From Lentimicrobiaceae bacterium (GTDB lineage Bacteria > Bacteroidota > Bacteroidia > Bacteroidales > Lentimicrobiaceae): a stretch of 64,000 bases of DNA. Where the stretch lies: NCBI GenBank assembly GCA_020636745.1, contig JACJXH010000006.1:1-64000 (forward strand), read 5' to 3'. Below are positions 24,402-33,388 of this stretch, in pieces (positions within the stretch are counted from its first letter, which is position 1; the number at the start of each line of letters is the position of its first letter). The position numbers were made by a program, and so were the translations under genes. A model generated the notes under the pieces. It was not told the origin of the DNA and searched no databases. It saw only the letters and a program-made list of their open reading frames with translations.

Positions 24402-25472
24402 TTAACCTACGGCTTCTTTGAGTCGTTCGGCGTTTTCGGCAAGCTGAAGTGCATCAATCATATCCTGAATATCGCCATCCATAAAAATGGGCAGGTTGTA
24501 AACAGTAAGATTGATACGGTGGTCAGTAATTCTACTTTGCGGATAGTTGTAAGTGCGAATTTTAGCCGAACGGTCGCCGGTAGACACCATGGTTTTTCGC
24601 TTTTTAGAAATATCATCAAGGTATTTTTGATATTCCTGTTCGAATAAGCGGGTTCTGAGAATGGTCATGGCTTTGTCGAAATTCTTCATTTGCGACTTCT
24701 GGTCCTGAATAGCCACAGTAATGCCAGTTGGAATGTGAGTTAGCCTGACAGCAGAATAGGTAGTATTTACAGATTGGCCGCCGGGTCCTGAAGAGCAGTA
24801 TGTGTCTTTTCGGATATCGCTGGGTTTAAGGTCAACATCAAACTCATCGGCCTCAGGCAATACCACCACCGAAGCTGCAGATGTATGCACGCGGCCCTGG
24901 GTTTCAGTCTGAGGTACACGCTGAACGCGATGCACTCCTGATTCATATTTCATCAGGCCGTACACATTTTCGCCCGAAATGTTCAGGATAATTTCCTTAT
25001 ATCCGCCAACTGTACCTTCGGTATAATCAACCAATTCAATTTTCCAGCCTTTGGTTTCACAGTATTTGGTATACATACGGTAAAGGTCGCCGGCAAAAAT
25101 ACTTGCTTCATCGCCGCCGCTTCCTGCGCGTATCTCAACTACAGCATTTTTCCCGTCCTGCGGGTCAGCTGGAATCAACATCAGCCGGATGTCTTCTTCC
25201 ATTTTGTCGCGGGTTTCGGTAAGCAAGGCAAGCTCTTCTTTGGCCATCGCTCTGAATTCTTCATCTTTTTCCTGATAAAGGATTTCTTTCGATGATTCAA
25301 TATTCTTTATGACCAATTCGTATTCCTTATAGGCAGCGATAATGGGCTGCAACTCTTTATAATCCTTGCTAAGTTTGATGTAAACCTTCATATCGGCCAT
25401 CACCGCAGGGTCGTTCATCTGTTTTTCAAGATCAATAAAGCGCTGATTTATGGCTTCAAGTTTGTCGAGCAT
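24402..25472 (-). CDS. prfA: Peptide chain release factor 1
   Basis: RF1 recognises UAA and UAG stop codons. The GGQ tripeptide that triggers hydrolysis is in SSGPGGQSVNTTYSAV. The codon-recognition PxT-type element is in RVPQTETQGRVHTSAASV. Length 356 is typical of RF1, and there is no programmed frameshift as in RF2. A -7 element precedes it. Confidence 0.96.
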   Translation of the reverse strand: MLDKLEAINQRFIDLEKQMNDPAVMADMKVYIKLSKDYKELQPIIAAYKEYELVIKNIESSKEILYQEKDEEFRAMAKEELALLTETRDKMEEDIRLMLIPADPQDGKNAVVEIRAGSGGDEASIFAGDLYRMYTKYCETKGWKIELVDYTEGTVGGYKEIILNISGENVYGLMKYESGVHRVQRVPQTETQGRVHTSAASVVVLPEADEFDVDLKPSDIRKDTYCSSGPGGQSVNTTYSAVRLTHIPTGITVAIQDQKSQMKNFDKAMTILRTRLFEQEYQKYLDDISKKRKTMVSTGDRSAKIRTYNYPQSRITDHRINLTVYNLPIFMDGDIQDMIDALQLAENAERLKEAVG

Positions 25473-25492
25473 TTTGTTTTATTTTGAGGGTG

Positions 25493-25500
25493 CAAAGGTA
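25493..25500 (-). promoter_or_regulatory. Predicted prfA promoter -7 element
   Basis: TACCTTTG on the minus strand matches TAnnTTTG, with a TTG 16-20 bases further upstream, about 20 bases before the start codon. Confidence 0.5.
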
Positions 25501-25575
25501 CAATAATTCCTGAAGCCAAAAATGGCTTTGAAATAACATCGCTACTTTTTCAATAGCTAATGAATTGTGCGATAG

Positions 25576-26745
25576 CTAATATGAAAACTCGTTATCCTGG
25601 GTGCGGATAGTCAGTCGTTTTGTTGCAGAAGCTTCACAACGACCGATAATTTTGGCTGGTATTCCAAAACTTTCAGAAATTGTGATAATTTCAGCTGCAT
25701 TTTTTTCAGGAATATAGAATTCCAGGCGATGTCCCATGTTAAAAACTTTGTACATTTCGGCCCATGATGTTTTCGATTGTTCCTGAATTATCTTGAAAAG
25801 GGGAGGGATTTCAAAAAAGTTGTCCTTTATGATGTGCAGATTGTCTACAAAATGAAGGATTTTGGTTTGGGCACCTCCTGAGCAGTGTACCATTCCATGA
25901 ATCTGTCCGCGGCATGTGTCGAGTACCTTTTTAACTACCGGAGCATATGTGCGGGTAGGGGAGAGCACGAGTTTGCCATAGTCAACTCCCTCAACAGGAC
26001 TGGCTTCGGTGAGGCTTAGTTCACCGCTGTACACCAAATCAATTGGAATGGAAGGGTCGAATGATTCAGGATATTTTGTTGCATATTTTTTTGAGAACAC
26101 ATCGTGCCTGGCCGAAGTAAGTCCATTGCTGCCCATTCCGCCGTTGTATGATTTTTCATATGTCGCCTGGCCAGATGAAGCCAATCCGACAATTACATCA
26201 CCCGATTGTATGCGATGGTTTGAGATTACCTCACTTCGTTTGATGCGGGCAGTTACGGTTGAATCAACAATAATGGTCCGCACCAAATCACCTACATCTG
26301 CGGTTTCGCCGCCGGTTGAGTGTATTCCTATGCCATAAGAACGCATCTCTTCAAGAAATTCTTCTGTTCCGTTGATGATTGCTGAAATTATTTCACCGGG
26401 AATCAGGTTTTTGTTTCTGCCAATGGTGGAGGAAAGAAGAATATTGTTGGTAACTCCCACACATAACAGGTCGTCGGTGTTCATTACTACTGCATCCTGC
26501 GCAATGCCTTTCCAAACGCTCAAATCGCCGGTTTCTTTCCAGTAAAGGTAGGCCAGAGAGGATTTGGTTCCAGCGCCATCAGCATGCATGATGTTGCACC
26601 ATTCAGGGTCATTGCCCAGTAAATCAGGAATAATTTTACAAAAAGCTTTGGGATATAGCCCTTTGTCAATGTTGCTGATGGCCTGGTGAACGTCTTCTTT
26701 TCCTGCAGAAACACCCCTGCGGATGTATCGTGATTCCTGTGACAT
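25576..26745 (-). CDS. purM: Phosphoribosylformylglycinamidine cyclo-ligase (AIR synthase)
   Basis: This ATP-dependent enzyme closes the imidazole ring in purine synthesis. The 389-residue Bacteroidota form shows IMHADGAGTKSSLAYLYW, AQDAVVMNTDDLLCVGV, STGGETADVGDLVRTIIV and GLASSGQATYEKSYNGGMGSN, all in the PurM/ThiL superfamily order. It is slightly longer than the proteobacterial enzyme. It lies 61 bases downstream of the OmpA gene on the same strand. Confidence 0.92.
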   Translation of the reverse strand: MSQESRYIRRGVSAGKEDVHQAISNIDKGLYPKAFCKIIPDLLGNDPEWCNIMHADGAGTKSSLAYLYWKETGDLSVWKGIAQDAVVMNTDDLLCVGVTNNILLSSTIGRNKNLIPGEIISAIINGTEEFLEEMRSYGIGIHSTGGETADVGDLVRTIIVDSTVTARIKRSEVISNHRIQSGDVIVGLASSGQATYEKSYNGGMGSNGLTSARHDVFSKKYATKYPESFDPSIPIDLVYSGELSLTEASPVEGVDYGKLVLSPTRTYAPVVKKVLDTCRGQIHGMVHCSGGAQTKILHFVDNLHIIKDNFFEIPPLFKIIQEQSKTSWAEMYKVFNMGHRLEFYIPEKNAAEIITISESFGIPAKIIGRCEASATKRLTIRTQDNEFSY

Positions 26746-26806
26746 AAAGTGAATGTGGTTGCTTTAAAAAGAACCGGCTGCAATGGCAGCCGGCAGATAT
26801 TTCAGA

Positions 26807-29254
26807 TTAATTAAAAATCAGTTGTTTGCTGTTTTGATCAAGCTTGAACCTGCCCAGCATCAGAATGGTGCTTTCGCCCATGATAACACCTTCGGTAAGC
26901 TTATGCGAAACAATGGCTTCTACATTGGTGGTTGAGCGTTGCCCGATTCTTATTTCCTTGATTCTGAAAACAGCCTTGTCAGAAATACTTCCATCGGCAA
27001 GTATTACGTTGGCGTCGCCAATGAAATCGTTTTTGGTAATGGCTCCTGTTTGCAGCAGTTTAAGCGCCTCCGGAAGTGAAAATATCAGGCCACGGTCGTT
27101 GTTGTCATACATTACTTTGACATTAAAGCCGTTGATGATGCACGGTATAAGTAATGAATTGCCTCGGCCGGCTTCGAGTGACACTGTGTTTTCCTCTGGG
27201 TTAAGTTTTATTTCAACTTTTTTATCAAGAAGTTGATTTTTAGGCTTGGGCACAAAGTCTTTACTCAGAACCCTGAACTCTGTTCGTCTGTTGAGTGCAT
27301 GAGCTGCTTCTTTTTCGGGCACAGTCTTCAGCGAATCAATATACGATTCAGTGAGTTTGGTGCCGGCTTTAAACAGGAATCCGTCTTTTCTTATATCGCG
27401 TACAAGTATCCGGGGCATTCTTTCGCCATACCCTTTGGCAACAAGTCGTGCAGGGTCAATTCCGCGTTGTATCAGGTAATCAACCACCGATTCGGCTCTT
27501 CGCTGAGAAAGGATGTCGTTGCGCTCTTCAGTATCACGGGCGTCAGTGTGAGCCGCAAGTTCAACCACAACAGTTTCATTCTCAAGCAGCGTTTTTATCA
27601 GACCCTGCAATGAGTCCTGATATTGAGGTTTTAAATCCCATTTTGCCAGGTCGTAGAGGATATCAGGCAGTACAACTGGTTTTTCAGGAATAGGTTCCAG
27701 CATGAAATCAATCACAAAATCTTTGTTTTTATCGAGACCAACCGTTGTTTCGCGGGCTTTTTTATTAAAATAATTGTCCTTTATAACAGTCAGATCGTAA
27801 GTTGTATTGGGTTTAATTTGTGATTTGCTGAATGAATAAAACCCTTTGGGGTCGGTTTTTGCATCCACAGAAGATCCATCTGACCCAACGAGCTTAACAG
27901 TTGCCTGGGGCACAAATTGCAATGTTTGATCATCCTTAACAGTTCCCTGAAGTGTAAACAAGAGCGGAGGGTTGATGAAGGAGTAAATATCGTCGCCACC
28001 TCTTCCACCTTTGCGGTTTGAGGAAAGAAATCCCTGGTCTTCACCCGGCTGGAAAATCATAGCAAAGTCATCGCCGCTTGAATTAACAGGCACTTCAAGG
28101 TTTACAGGTTTTGTCCATATTCCGTTTCGTTTGATGCTCTTAAAAATGTCAAGACCGCCAAGCCCCGGATGTCCGTTTGAAGCAAAATAAAGAGTCGTGT
28201 CATTTCTGAGAAAGGAGAATACTTCATCGCCCGGAGTGTTAATTTCGGGGCCAAGGTTGAGCGGTTTTGAAAAATCATCATTGGCTGTTTTACGGGTAGC
28301 AATCCATAAATCCTTACCTCCTTGTCCGCCTTTGCGGTCGCTCGAAAAAATGAGGGTGAGTTCATCGCTGCTGATAGCCGGATGACCATTCGTAACAGTA
28401 CTGTCGGAACCAAGTTCAAGAACTTTGGCTTCGCCCCAACCCCTGCCTGAACGTTTGATTGTAATGATTTTGCAATTGGACATGGCATCGTCAGCATTGC
28501 CGCAGCGGGTAAAGTACAAAGTAGAGAATTTGTCATTAAAAGCAGGTGCACCTTCGTTGGCCGCAGTATTAAGTTTTTCTTCCGTGTCAGCAAGCGTAGG
28601 TTCGCCCCATTCTTCTTTACGATCCTGGCGGGCAAGGAATAAATCACTGAAATTCTGTCCGGTCCAGTCGTCTGTTCCTTTTCCGGTGCTGCCTTCACGG
28701 GTGGAGGTGAAGATGATGGCATTGTAAAATTTATCAGCGTAAGTAGCCGCAAAGTCATCGCTTTTCGAGTTGACTTTTTTGACATTGGTAACGGTATATT
28801 TGGTTGGATTTTTCAACCATTCGGCGGCCATTTCGCATGATTTTACTCCGTTGGGGCCACGTGAATCTTCCGGTGCATTTTCACTGTAAATCAGATAGTA
28901 ATCTTTTGCAAGGTCATATTTCTCATTGGCTTTTAAAACATCAGCATAGTTCAGATACACAACCGGATTACGGCGTGCAAAGTCACCTTTGATGATTCGC
29001 CTGTAGTTTATCTCTGCTTTTTTGGTTTGATTCATCATCCGGTAGCATTCGCCCATCTGAAAAGAGATTCTTTCTTTTTCGGGTTTGCTTTTGGTTTTTG
29101 AATAAGCTTTTTTGTACCGGGTAACAGCAATATTGTATTGAAAGCTGCTGAAAGCTTCATCAGCTGCTGCAATCCTTCGGCTTTGAGCAGAGGTAAGATT
29201 GGGGATACAGGTTGAAATAATGGCAAATAGCAGCGTGATTCGGAATATTTTCAT
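26807..29254 (-). CDS. PorE-like OmpA family protein with C-terminal degenerate aspartic-protease domain
   Basis: A signal peptide (ends LTSAQ) is followed by TPR-like helices (about residues 30-130), PD40/beta-propeller repeats (about 150-420; SSDRKGGQGGKDLW, SSNRKGGRGGDDIY), a carboxypeptidase-regulatory-like domain (about 430-520), and an OmpA C-terminal peptidoglycan-binding domain (about 535-680; AHTDARDTEERNDILSQRR). This order matches PorE-type proteins that anchor the type IX secretion system to peptidoglycan. The family normally ends there. Here about 120 more residues (695-815) look like a retropepsin-type clan AA domain in which the catalytic DTG is replaced by D717-N-N-D720. That domain is probably binding rather than cleaving. 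Whether it functions in T9SS or another envelope role is open. Confidence 0.85.
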   Translation of the reverse strand: MKIFRITLLFAIISTCIPNLTSAQSRRIAAADEAFSSFQYNIAVTRYKKAYSKTKSKPEKERISFQMGECYRMMNQTKKAEINYRRIIKGDFARRNPVVYLNYADVLKANEKYDLAKDYYLIYSENAPEDSRGPNGVKSCEMAAEWLKNPTKYTVTNVKKVNSKSDDFAATYADKFYNAIIFTSTREGSTGKGTDDWTGQNFSDLFLARQDRKEEWGEPTLADTEEKLNTAANEGAPAFNDKFSTLYFTRCGNADDAMSNCKIITIKRSGRGWGEAKVLELGSDSTVTNGHPAISSDELTLIFSSDRKGGQGGKDLWIATRKTANDDFSKPLNLGPEINTPGDEVFSFLRNDTTLYFASNGHPGLGGLDIFKSIKRNGIWTKPVNLEVPVNSSGDDFAMIFQPGEDQGFLSSNRKGGRGGDDIYSFINPPLLFTLQGTVKDDQTLQFVPQATVKLVGSDGSSVDAKTDPKGFYSFSKSQIKPNTTYDLTVIKDNYFNKKARETTVGLDKNKDFVIDFMLEPIPEKPVVLPDILYDLAKWDLKPQYQDSLQGLIKTLLENETVVVELAAHTDARDTEERNDILSQRRAESVVDYLIQRGIDPARLVAKGYGERMPRILVRDIRKDGFLFKAGTKLTESYIDSLKTVPEKEAAHALNRRTEFRVLSKDFVPKPKNQLLDKKVEIKLNPEENTVSLEAGRGNSLLIPCIINGFNVKVMYDNNDRGLIFSLPEALKLLQTGAITKNDFIGDANVILADGSISDKAVFRIKEIRIGQRSTTNVEAIVSHKLTEGVIMGESTILMLGRFKLDQNSKQLIFN

Positions 29255-29410
29255 TGAGGTGCTGTGATTATTTACGACTGGTTATTCAATCAGAGGTTAA
29301 AAAGATTGAACAGCTAAGTTAGTTATTTTATGATTGTCATTCCGGTTTTGGTAATGCTTAAAATGTTACGCATTTGTCCAAAGTAACGGATTTGATGGTT
29401 TAAAATTGTG

Positions 29411-29803
29411 TTATTCAGTACCTGGTTGTTTGCCGGAGCTTTCATCTGGCATTTTGTCAAGTCCATAAGGGTCTTTCAGGGCTGATAAAGTATCGTCCAA
29501 AGGTTTGGTTGAAAGGTTGTTTTCAACTTTACTTATGGTTGTATTCAGGTCTTTTTCAATAATCGTTGTTTCCCGGCGAATAGATTCACGAGCAGATAAT
29601 AATTCATTTTTAATCGAATTGGTTTCTTCTCTGAACTCTTTTGTTATATCGTTGGATGCTTTTTTCAGTTCATTCATTGTGCGCCCTAATTTTCTGGCAA
29701 TTTCCGGCATTTTCTTCGGGCCAAAAATAAGAAAGGCTGCAATAAATATGATCAGAAGTTCGCCTCCGCTGATATCAAGAAATAATAATTGGGCTTCTGT
29801 CAT
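29411..29803 (-). CDS. tatA: Twin-arginine translocase subunit TatA/TatB-like
   Basis: One N-terminal membrane helix (about residues 10-27, GGELLIIFIAAFLIFGPKKMPEI) with the FGPKKMPE hinge is followed by an amphipathic helix and a long acidic/basic coiled tail, for 130 residues. The tail is longer than in minimal TatA (60-90), so a TatB-like role cannot be excluded. tatC is not in the window. It lies between the PorE-like gene and secDF in an export-related cluster. Confidence 0.9.
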   Translation of the reverse strand: MTEAQLLFLDISGGELLIIFIAAFLIFGPKKMPEIARKLGRTMNELKKASNDITKEFREETNSIKNELLSARESIRRETTIIEKDLNTTISKVENNLSTKPLDDTLSALKDPYGLDKMPDESSGKQPGTE

Positions 29804-29822
29804 CTGGTTGAAATTTTAGGTT

Positions 29823-29830
29823 CAAAAGTA
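29823..29830 (-). promoter_or_regulatory. Predicted tatA promoter -7 element
   Basis: TACTTTTG on the minus strand matches TAnnTTTG, 20 bases before the tatA start, and begins almost where the secDF terminator U-run ends. Confidence 0.5.
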
Positions 29831-29840
29831 CAAAAAAAAA

Positions 29841-29861
29841 AGCCCGGAACATATCCGGACT
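29841..29861 (-). terminator. Terminator of secDF
   Basis: In the minus-strand RNA, AGTCCGGA pairs with TCCGGGCT with one G-U, followed by a run of ten T. The G-U pair is a mismatch on the plus strand, so the direction is clear. Confidence 0.85.
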
Positions 29862-29886
29862 TTTTTTAGCAAAAGTTCATTTTACT

Positions 29887-32800
29887 TTATTTGGCAGCTT
29901 TCTTCAATTCGTCTTTGCGTTTTTTACGACGATTGGATAAATTGATAAAGTCGAATGCAATCGGGGTTGCATTAAAGATTGATGAATAAGTACCAATGGC
30001 CACACCAACCATCAACGCAAAGATAAATCCTCTGATAACTTCTCCACCAAAGATGAAGATGGCAATCAATACAACGAGGGTTGTTCCGGCTGTGTTGAAT
30101 GTACGACCGAGGGTGCTGTTCATAGCGTGGTTCATGTTTTCGCTAAGCTCACGTTTCGGATACAGAGTAATATATTCCCTGATTCTGTCGAAGATAATTA
30201 CAGTGTCATTGATAGAATAACCAATGATGGTAAGCAAAGCAGCGATAAATGCCTGATCTACCTCAAGGTTAAATGGCAGAATGCCATAGAATATTGAGTA
30301 AAGCGAGATTGTAATTAAAGTATCGTGGGTAAGTGATACCAAACCTCCAAGACCATACTGCCATTTCTTAAACCTGATAGCAATGTAAATGAAGATGACA
30401 AGAAGAGCAAAGAATACGGCCATTACAGCGCCTTGCTTAATGTCGTCAGCAATGGTAGGTCCTACCTTTTGTGAGCTTAATCTTCCTAATACTTTGGCTT
30501 CGTTGTCAGAGGTAAAATCTTTCAAACTCATTGGAGTAGTGTAGAATTGTTTTACTCCGTCAAAAAGTTTGGTTTCCACAATTGAATCAGCCGTTTTGGT
30601 GTCGTCATCAATGATGTATTTTGTAGTGATTTTTACCTGGTTACTGGCTCCGAATGTTTTTACTTCAGGGGCTTCACCAAACTGAGTGGCCAAAGCTGAG
30701 CGTACATCTCCGGTTGAAACTTCCTTGTCAAACCTTACAACATAAGTACGTCCTCCGGTAAAGTCAACTCCAAAGTTTAATCCTTTAGTTGAAAGGGAGA
30801 TTATACCAATCAGAATAATAGCACCTGATACAAAGTATAAAGTTTTACGGATGCTGATAAAGTTGATGTTTACCTTGGTGAAAGCGTAACGGGTAATGTT
30901 GTTGTCAAAAGATATAGGTTTGTTTTTGGCCAGCAGTCTTTCAAAGATAATTCTTGAAATAAAGATAGCTGTGAAAAGAGAAGTGATGATACCAATGATA
31001 AGAGTGGTAGCAAAACCCTGGATAGGACCTGAACCGAATGTGTAAAGAACAATACCCGTAAGTAAGGTGGTTACGTTACCGTCAATAATAGCAGAGTAAG
31101 CATTGTTATATCCATCGGTAACAGCCAGTCTCAGTCCTTTACCCGCTCTTAATTCCTCGCGGATACGTTCGTAAATAATTACGTTGGCATCCACTGCCAT
31201 ACCAAGGGTAAGAACAATACCCGCAATACCAGGCAATGTAAGAACTGCGCCAAGAGATGTCAATACTCCGAAAATAAAGAAAATATTGGTAACCAGCGCG
31301 AGGTCGGCAACCCAACCAGCACGGTTATAATAAAGGATCATGTAAAGAAGTACAAGGACAAATGCGAGGATAAATGAAGTTAAACCTGCATTAATGGATT
31401 CACGTCCAAGTGAAGGTCCAACAATCTCTTCCTGAACAATACGGGCCGGAGCCGGCAGTTTACCAGCTTTCAGAATGTTGGCAAGGTCAAGTGCTTCTTC
31501 AATAGAGAAGTTACCAGTAATGGAAGATCTTCCGTTAGGAATCTCTCCGTTTACCCTTGGAGCTGAATAAACATATCCGTCCAGCACAATGGCTATCTGA
31601 TTGCCAATGTTGTCACCGGTAAGTCTTTTCCATGTTTTGGCTCCATCAGCATTCATCGACATGGAAATTTCAACGCGGCCGTTAGGGTCATAATCCTGAC
31701 GGGCATCAACTACTGCATCTCCGCCAAGTGGTGCTTTGCCATCGCGGCTGGTAACTTTAAGGGCATTGAGCTCAAGAACATCAGGTCTGTCTTTTTCAGG
31801 TTTAACTGTCCAGGCAAGTTTGAGATCACGTGGGAAAACACTTTTAACCTCGCGTAACATACGGTTAACGCGGGCTGTATCTTTAATCATGGCAAAACCA
31901 ACTGTTGCGCCCTGTCCGGGGAAGTACCTTCCGTCTTTATCGGGGAAGATGGCCGGGTTCAGATAAGCATACAAAGGATTTTGTTTGGCATATTTTTCAA
32001 ATGACTGTTTTTTGTTGTCAGTAGCAGTTGTGTCACTGATTTTATCAAGCAAGGTTGATTTGGCGGTGTCATTTTGTGCAACTGCAGTGGTGTCTTTAGC
32101 CACTTCTGTTTTTGCCAGCGTGTCGCCTGCCATGATGGCTGAGTCAGCAGCATTGGTTCCGGCCATTGAAGCCAGCCTTTTATTGGCATCTTCAAAAAAC
32201 GGAACTAATTCTGAAAACTGGTATGTTTCCCAGAATTCGAGCTGTGCAGTTCCCTGCAGGAGTTTACGAACACGTTCTGGTTCTTTAATACCCGGCAGCT
32301 CAACCAGAATACGGCCAGCTGTCTGAAGTTGCTGAATATTGGGTTGTGCTACCCCGAACCTGTCGATACGGGTGCGGAGAATGTTAAAAGTGCGGTCAAT
32401 AGCGCCTTTGGTCTCTTCGCGGATAACTGACAGCACTTCATCATTTGTTGAATTAAAGGATACACGATCTTTTAACTCAACGGTGTTGAATATAGCTGCA
32501 AGTTTAGCGTTGGGATCAACTTCTGTAAATGATTCACCAAACAGGGTTACAAAATCTTTCTGACTATCGCGCTGTTTCAGGATGGCTTTATCAATGGCCT
32601 GGGTGAAAGCAGGATTGGTGCTGTAGCCTGATAATGCTCTTACAATATCCACCACTGAAACTTCCAGCGTTACGTTCATCCCTCCCTTAAGGTCAAGACC
32701 AAGGTTCAATTCGCGCTCTTTACATTCCTGATAGGTGTACTTGCGCACAAGAATGTTGAAAACAGTCTGACCTGACATGGAGTCCAGATAATAACGTTCC

Positions 32801-33009
32801 CTCGATTTGCTGATTGAATCCTGCAGAGTAATTTCTAATCCTGCATTTCCTTTAGCCATTTCTTTTGCCTGACTCCTGGCTGCGTCATTCATGGAGTATT
32901 CCTTGGCTTTTTTCTCAACCCTTTTTGTAAAGAATGTGAACGAAAGCTGAAAAAGGCACACAATTGCCAGCGCAATCGCGAAAAATTTAATAGCACCCTT
33001 ATTCTGCAT
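29887..33009 (-). CDS. secDF: Protein translocase SecDF fusion
   Basis: A single 1040-residue fusion of SecD and SecF, standard in Bacteroidota, uses proton flow to help Sec export. The SecD half has the first helix at residues 9-27, GLDLKGGMNVTLEV, a large periplasmic P1 domain, and GMAVDANVIIYERIREE. The SecF half starts near residue 715 with GLNFGVDFTGGRTYVV and ends with SINDTVIIFDRIREY and a basic tail. An Ala/Thr/Asp-rich low-complexity insert around residues 280-340 is a flexible variable loop. It has its own promoter and terminator. Confidence 0.96.
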   Translation of the reverse strand: MQNKGAIKFFAIALAIVCLFQLSFTFFTKRVEKKAKEYSMNDAARSQAKEMAKGNAGLEITLQDSISKSRERYYLDSMSGQTVFNILVRKYTYQECKERELNLGLDLKGGMNVTLEVSVVDIVRALSGYSTNPAFTQAIDKAILKQRDSQKDFVTLFGESFTEVDPNAKLAAIFNTVELKDRVSFNSTNDEVLSVIREETKGAIDRTFNILRTRIDRFGVAQPNIQQLQTAGRILVELPGIKEPERVRKLLQGTAQLEFWETYQFSELVPFFEDANKRLASMAGTNAADSAIMAGDTLAKTEVAKDTTAVAQNDTAKSTLLDKISDTTATDNKKQSFEKYAKQNPLYAYLNPAIFPDKDGRYFPGQGATVGFAMIKDTARVNRMLREVKSVFPRDLKLAWTVKPEKDRPDVLELNALKVTSRDGKAPLGGDAVVDARQDYDPNGRVEISMSMNADGAKTWKRLTGDNIGNQIAIVLDGYVYSAPRVNGEIPNGRSSITGNFSIEEALDLANILKAGKLPAPARIVQEEIVGPSLGRESINAGLTSFILAFVLVLLYMILYYNRAGWVADLALVTNIFFIFGVLTSLGAVLTLPGIAGIVLTLGMAVDANVIIYERIREELRAGKGLRLAVTDGYNNAYSAIIDGNVTTLLTGIVLYTFGSGPIQGFATTLIIGIITSLFTAIFISRIIFERLLAKNKPISFDNNITRYAFTKVNINFISIRKTLYFVSGAIILIGIISLSTKGLNFGVDFTGGRTYVVRFDKEVSTGDVRSALATQFGEAPEVKTFGASNQVKITTKYIIDDDTKTADSIVETKLFDGVKQFYTTPMSLKDFTSDNEAKVLGRLSSQKVGPTIADDIKQGAVMAVFFALLVIFIYIAIRFKKWQYGLGGLVSLTHDTLITISLYSIFYGILPFNLEVDQAFIAALLTIIGYSINDTVIIFDRIREYITLYPKRELSENMNHAMNSTLGRTFNTAGTTLVVLIAIFIFGGEVIRGFIFALMVGVAIGTYSSIFNATPIAFDFINLSNRRKKRKDELKKAAK

Positions 33010-33052
33010 GTTTAATTTAGATTAAATGTAATAGACTGATTTTTTGAGCCTG

Positions 33053-33083
33053 CAAATATAGAACATCTATTAGAATTTACCAA
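33053..33083 (-). promoter_or_regulatory. Promoter of secDF
   Basis: On the minus strand, TTG (complement of 33081-33083), 20 bases, TATATTTG (complement of 33053-33060). Both elements and the spacing match the Bacteroidota pattern. Confidence 0.65.
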
Positions 33084-33388
33084 TTCGGGTTTTTAAGTTT
33101 TTTTTAATACGGGAATTATTGCCGCTTTACTACAGCCGCAAGGGAAGTAGTGGCTTTCCGTCTGTTTTTATATCTTGACAGATTGAATAATATACTGATT
33201 CAGTCAGTGTTTTGTTGTGGCCAAAACAGCTTTTTGAGTACCTTTGAATACCTTATTTTCTTTGAAGCTTAAAATGATGTATCTAAATGATAAAGAGAGC
33301 GATAGGGTGATTATCCGAAGCCGGGTCTTCCTTCCTGGTTTGCTAAATGGAATGATGTTTTGTCTGGCTCAGTTAAAATCAGGATTTT
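33084..33388. other. Divergent intergenic region with plus-strand promoter
   Basis: It separates secDF from the T9SS cargo gene. TTG at 33215-33217 and TACCTTTG at 33239-33246 (21-base spacing) form a good plus-strand promoter about 140 bases before the cargo start. No gene or strong hairpin is seen. Confidence 0.45.

Noticed and set aside
28102..28785. 227-codon frame on the minus strand
   Set aside because: A shadow frame inside the PorE-like gene, low-complexity and without motifs.
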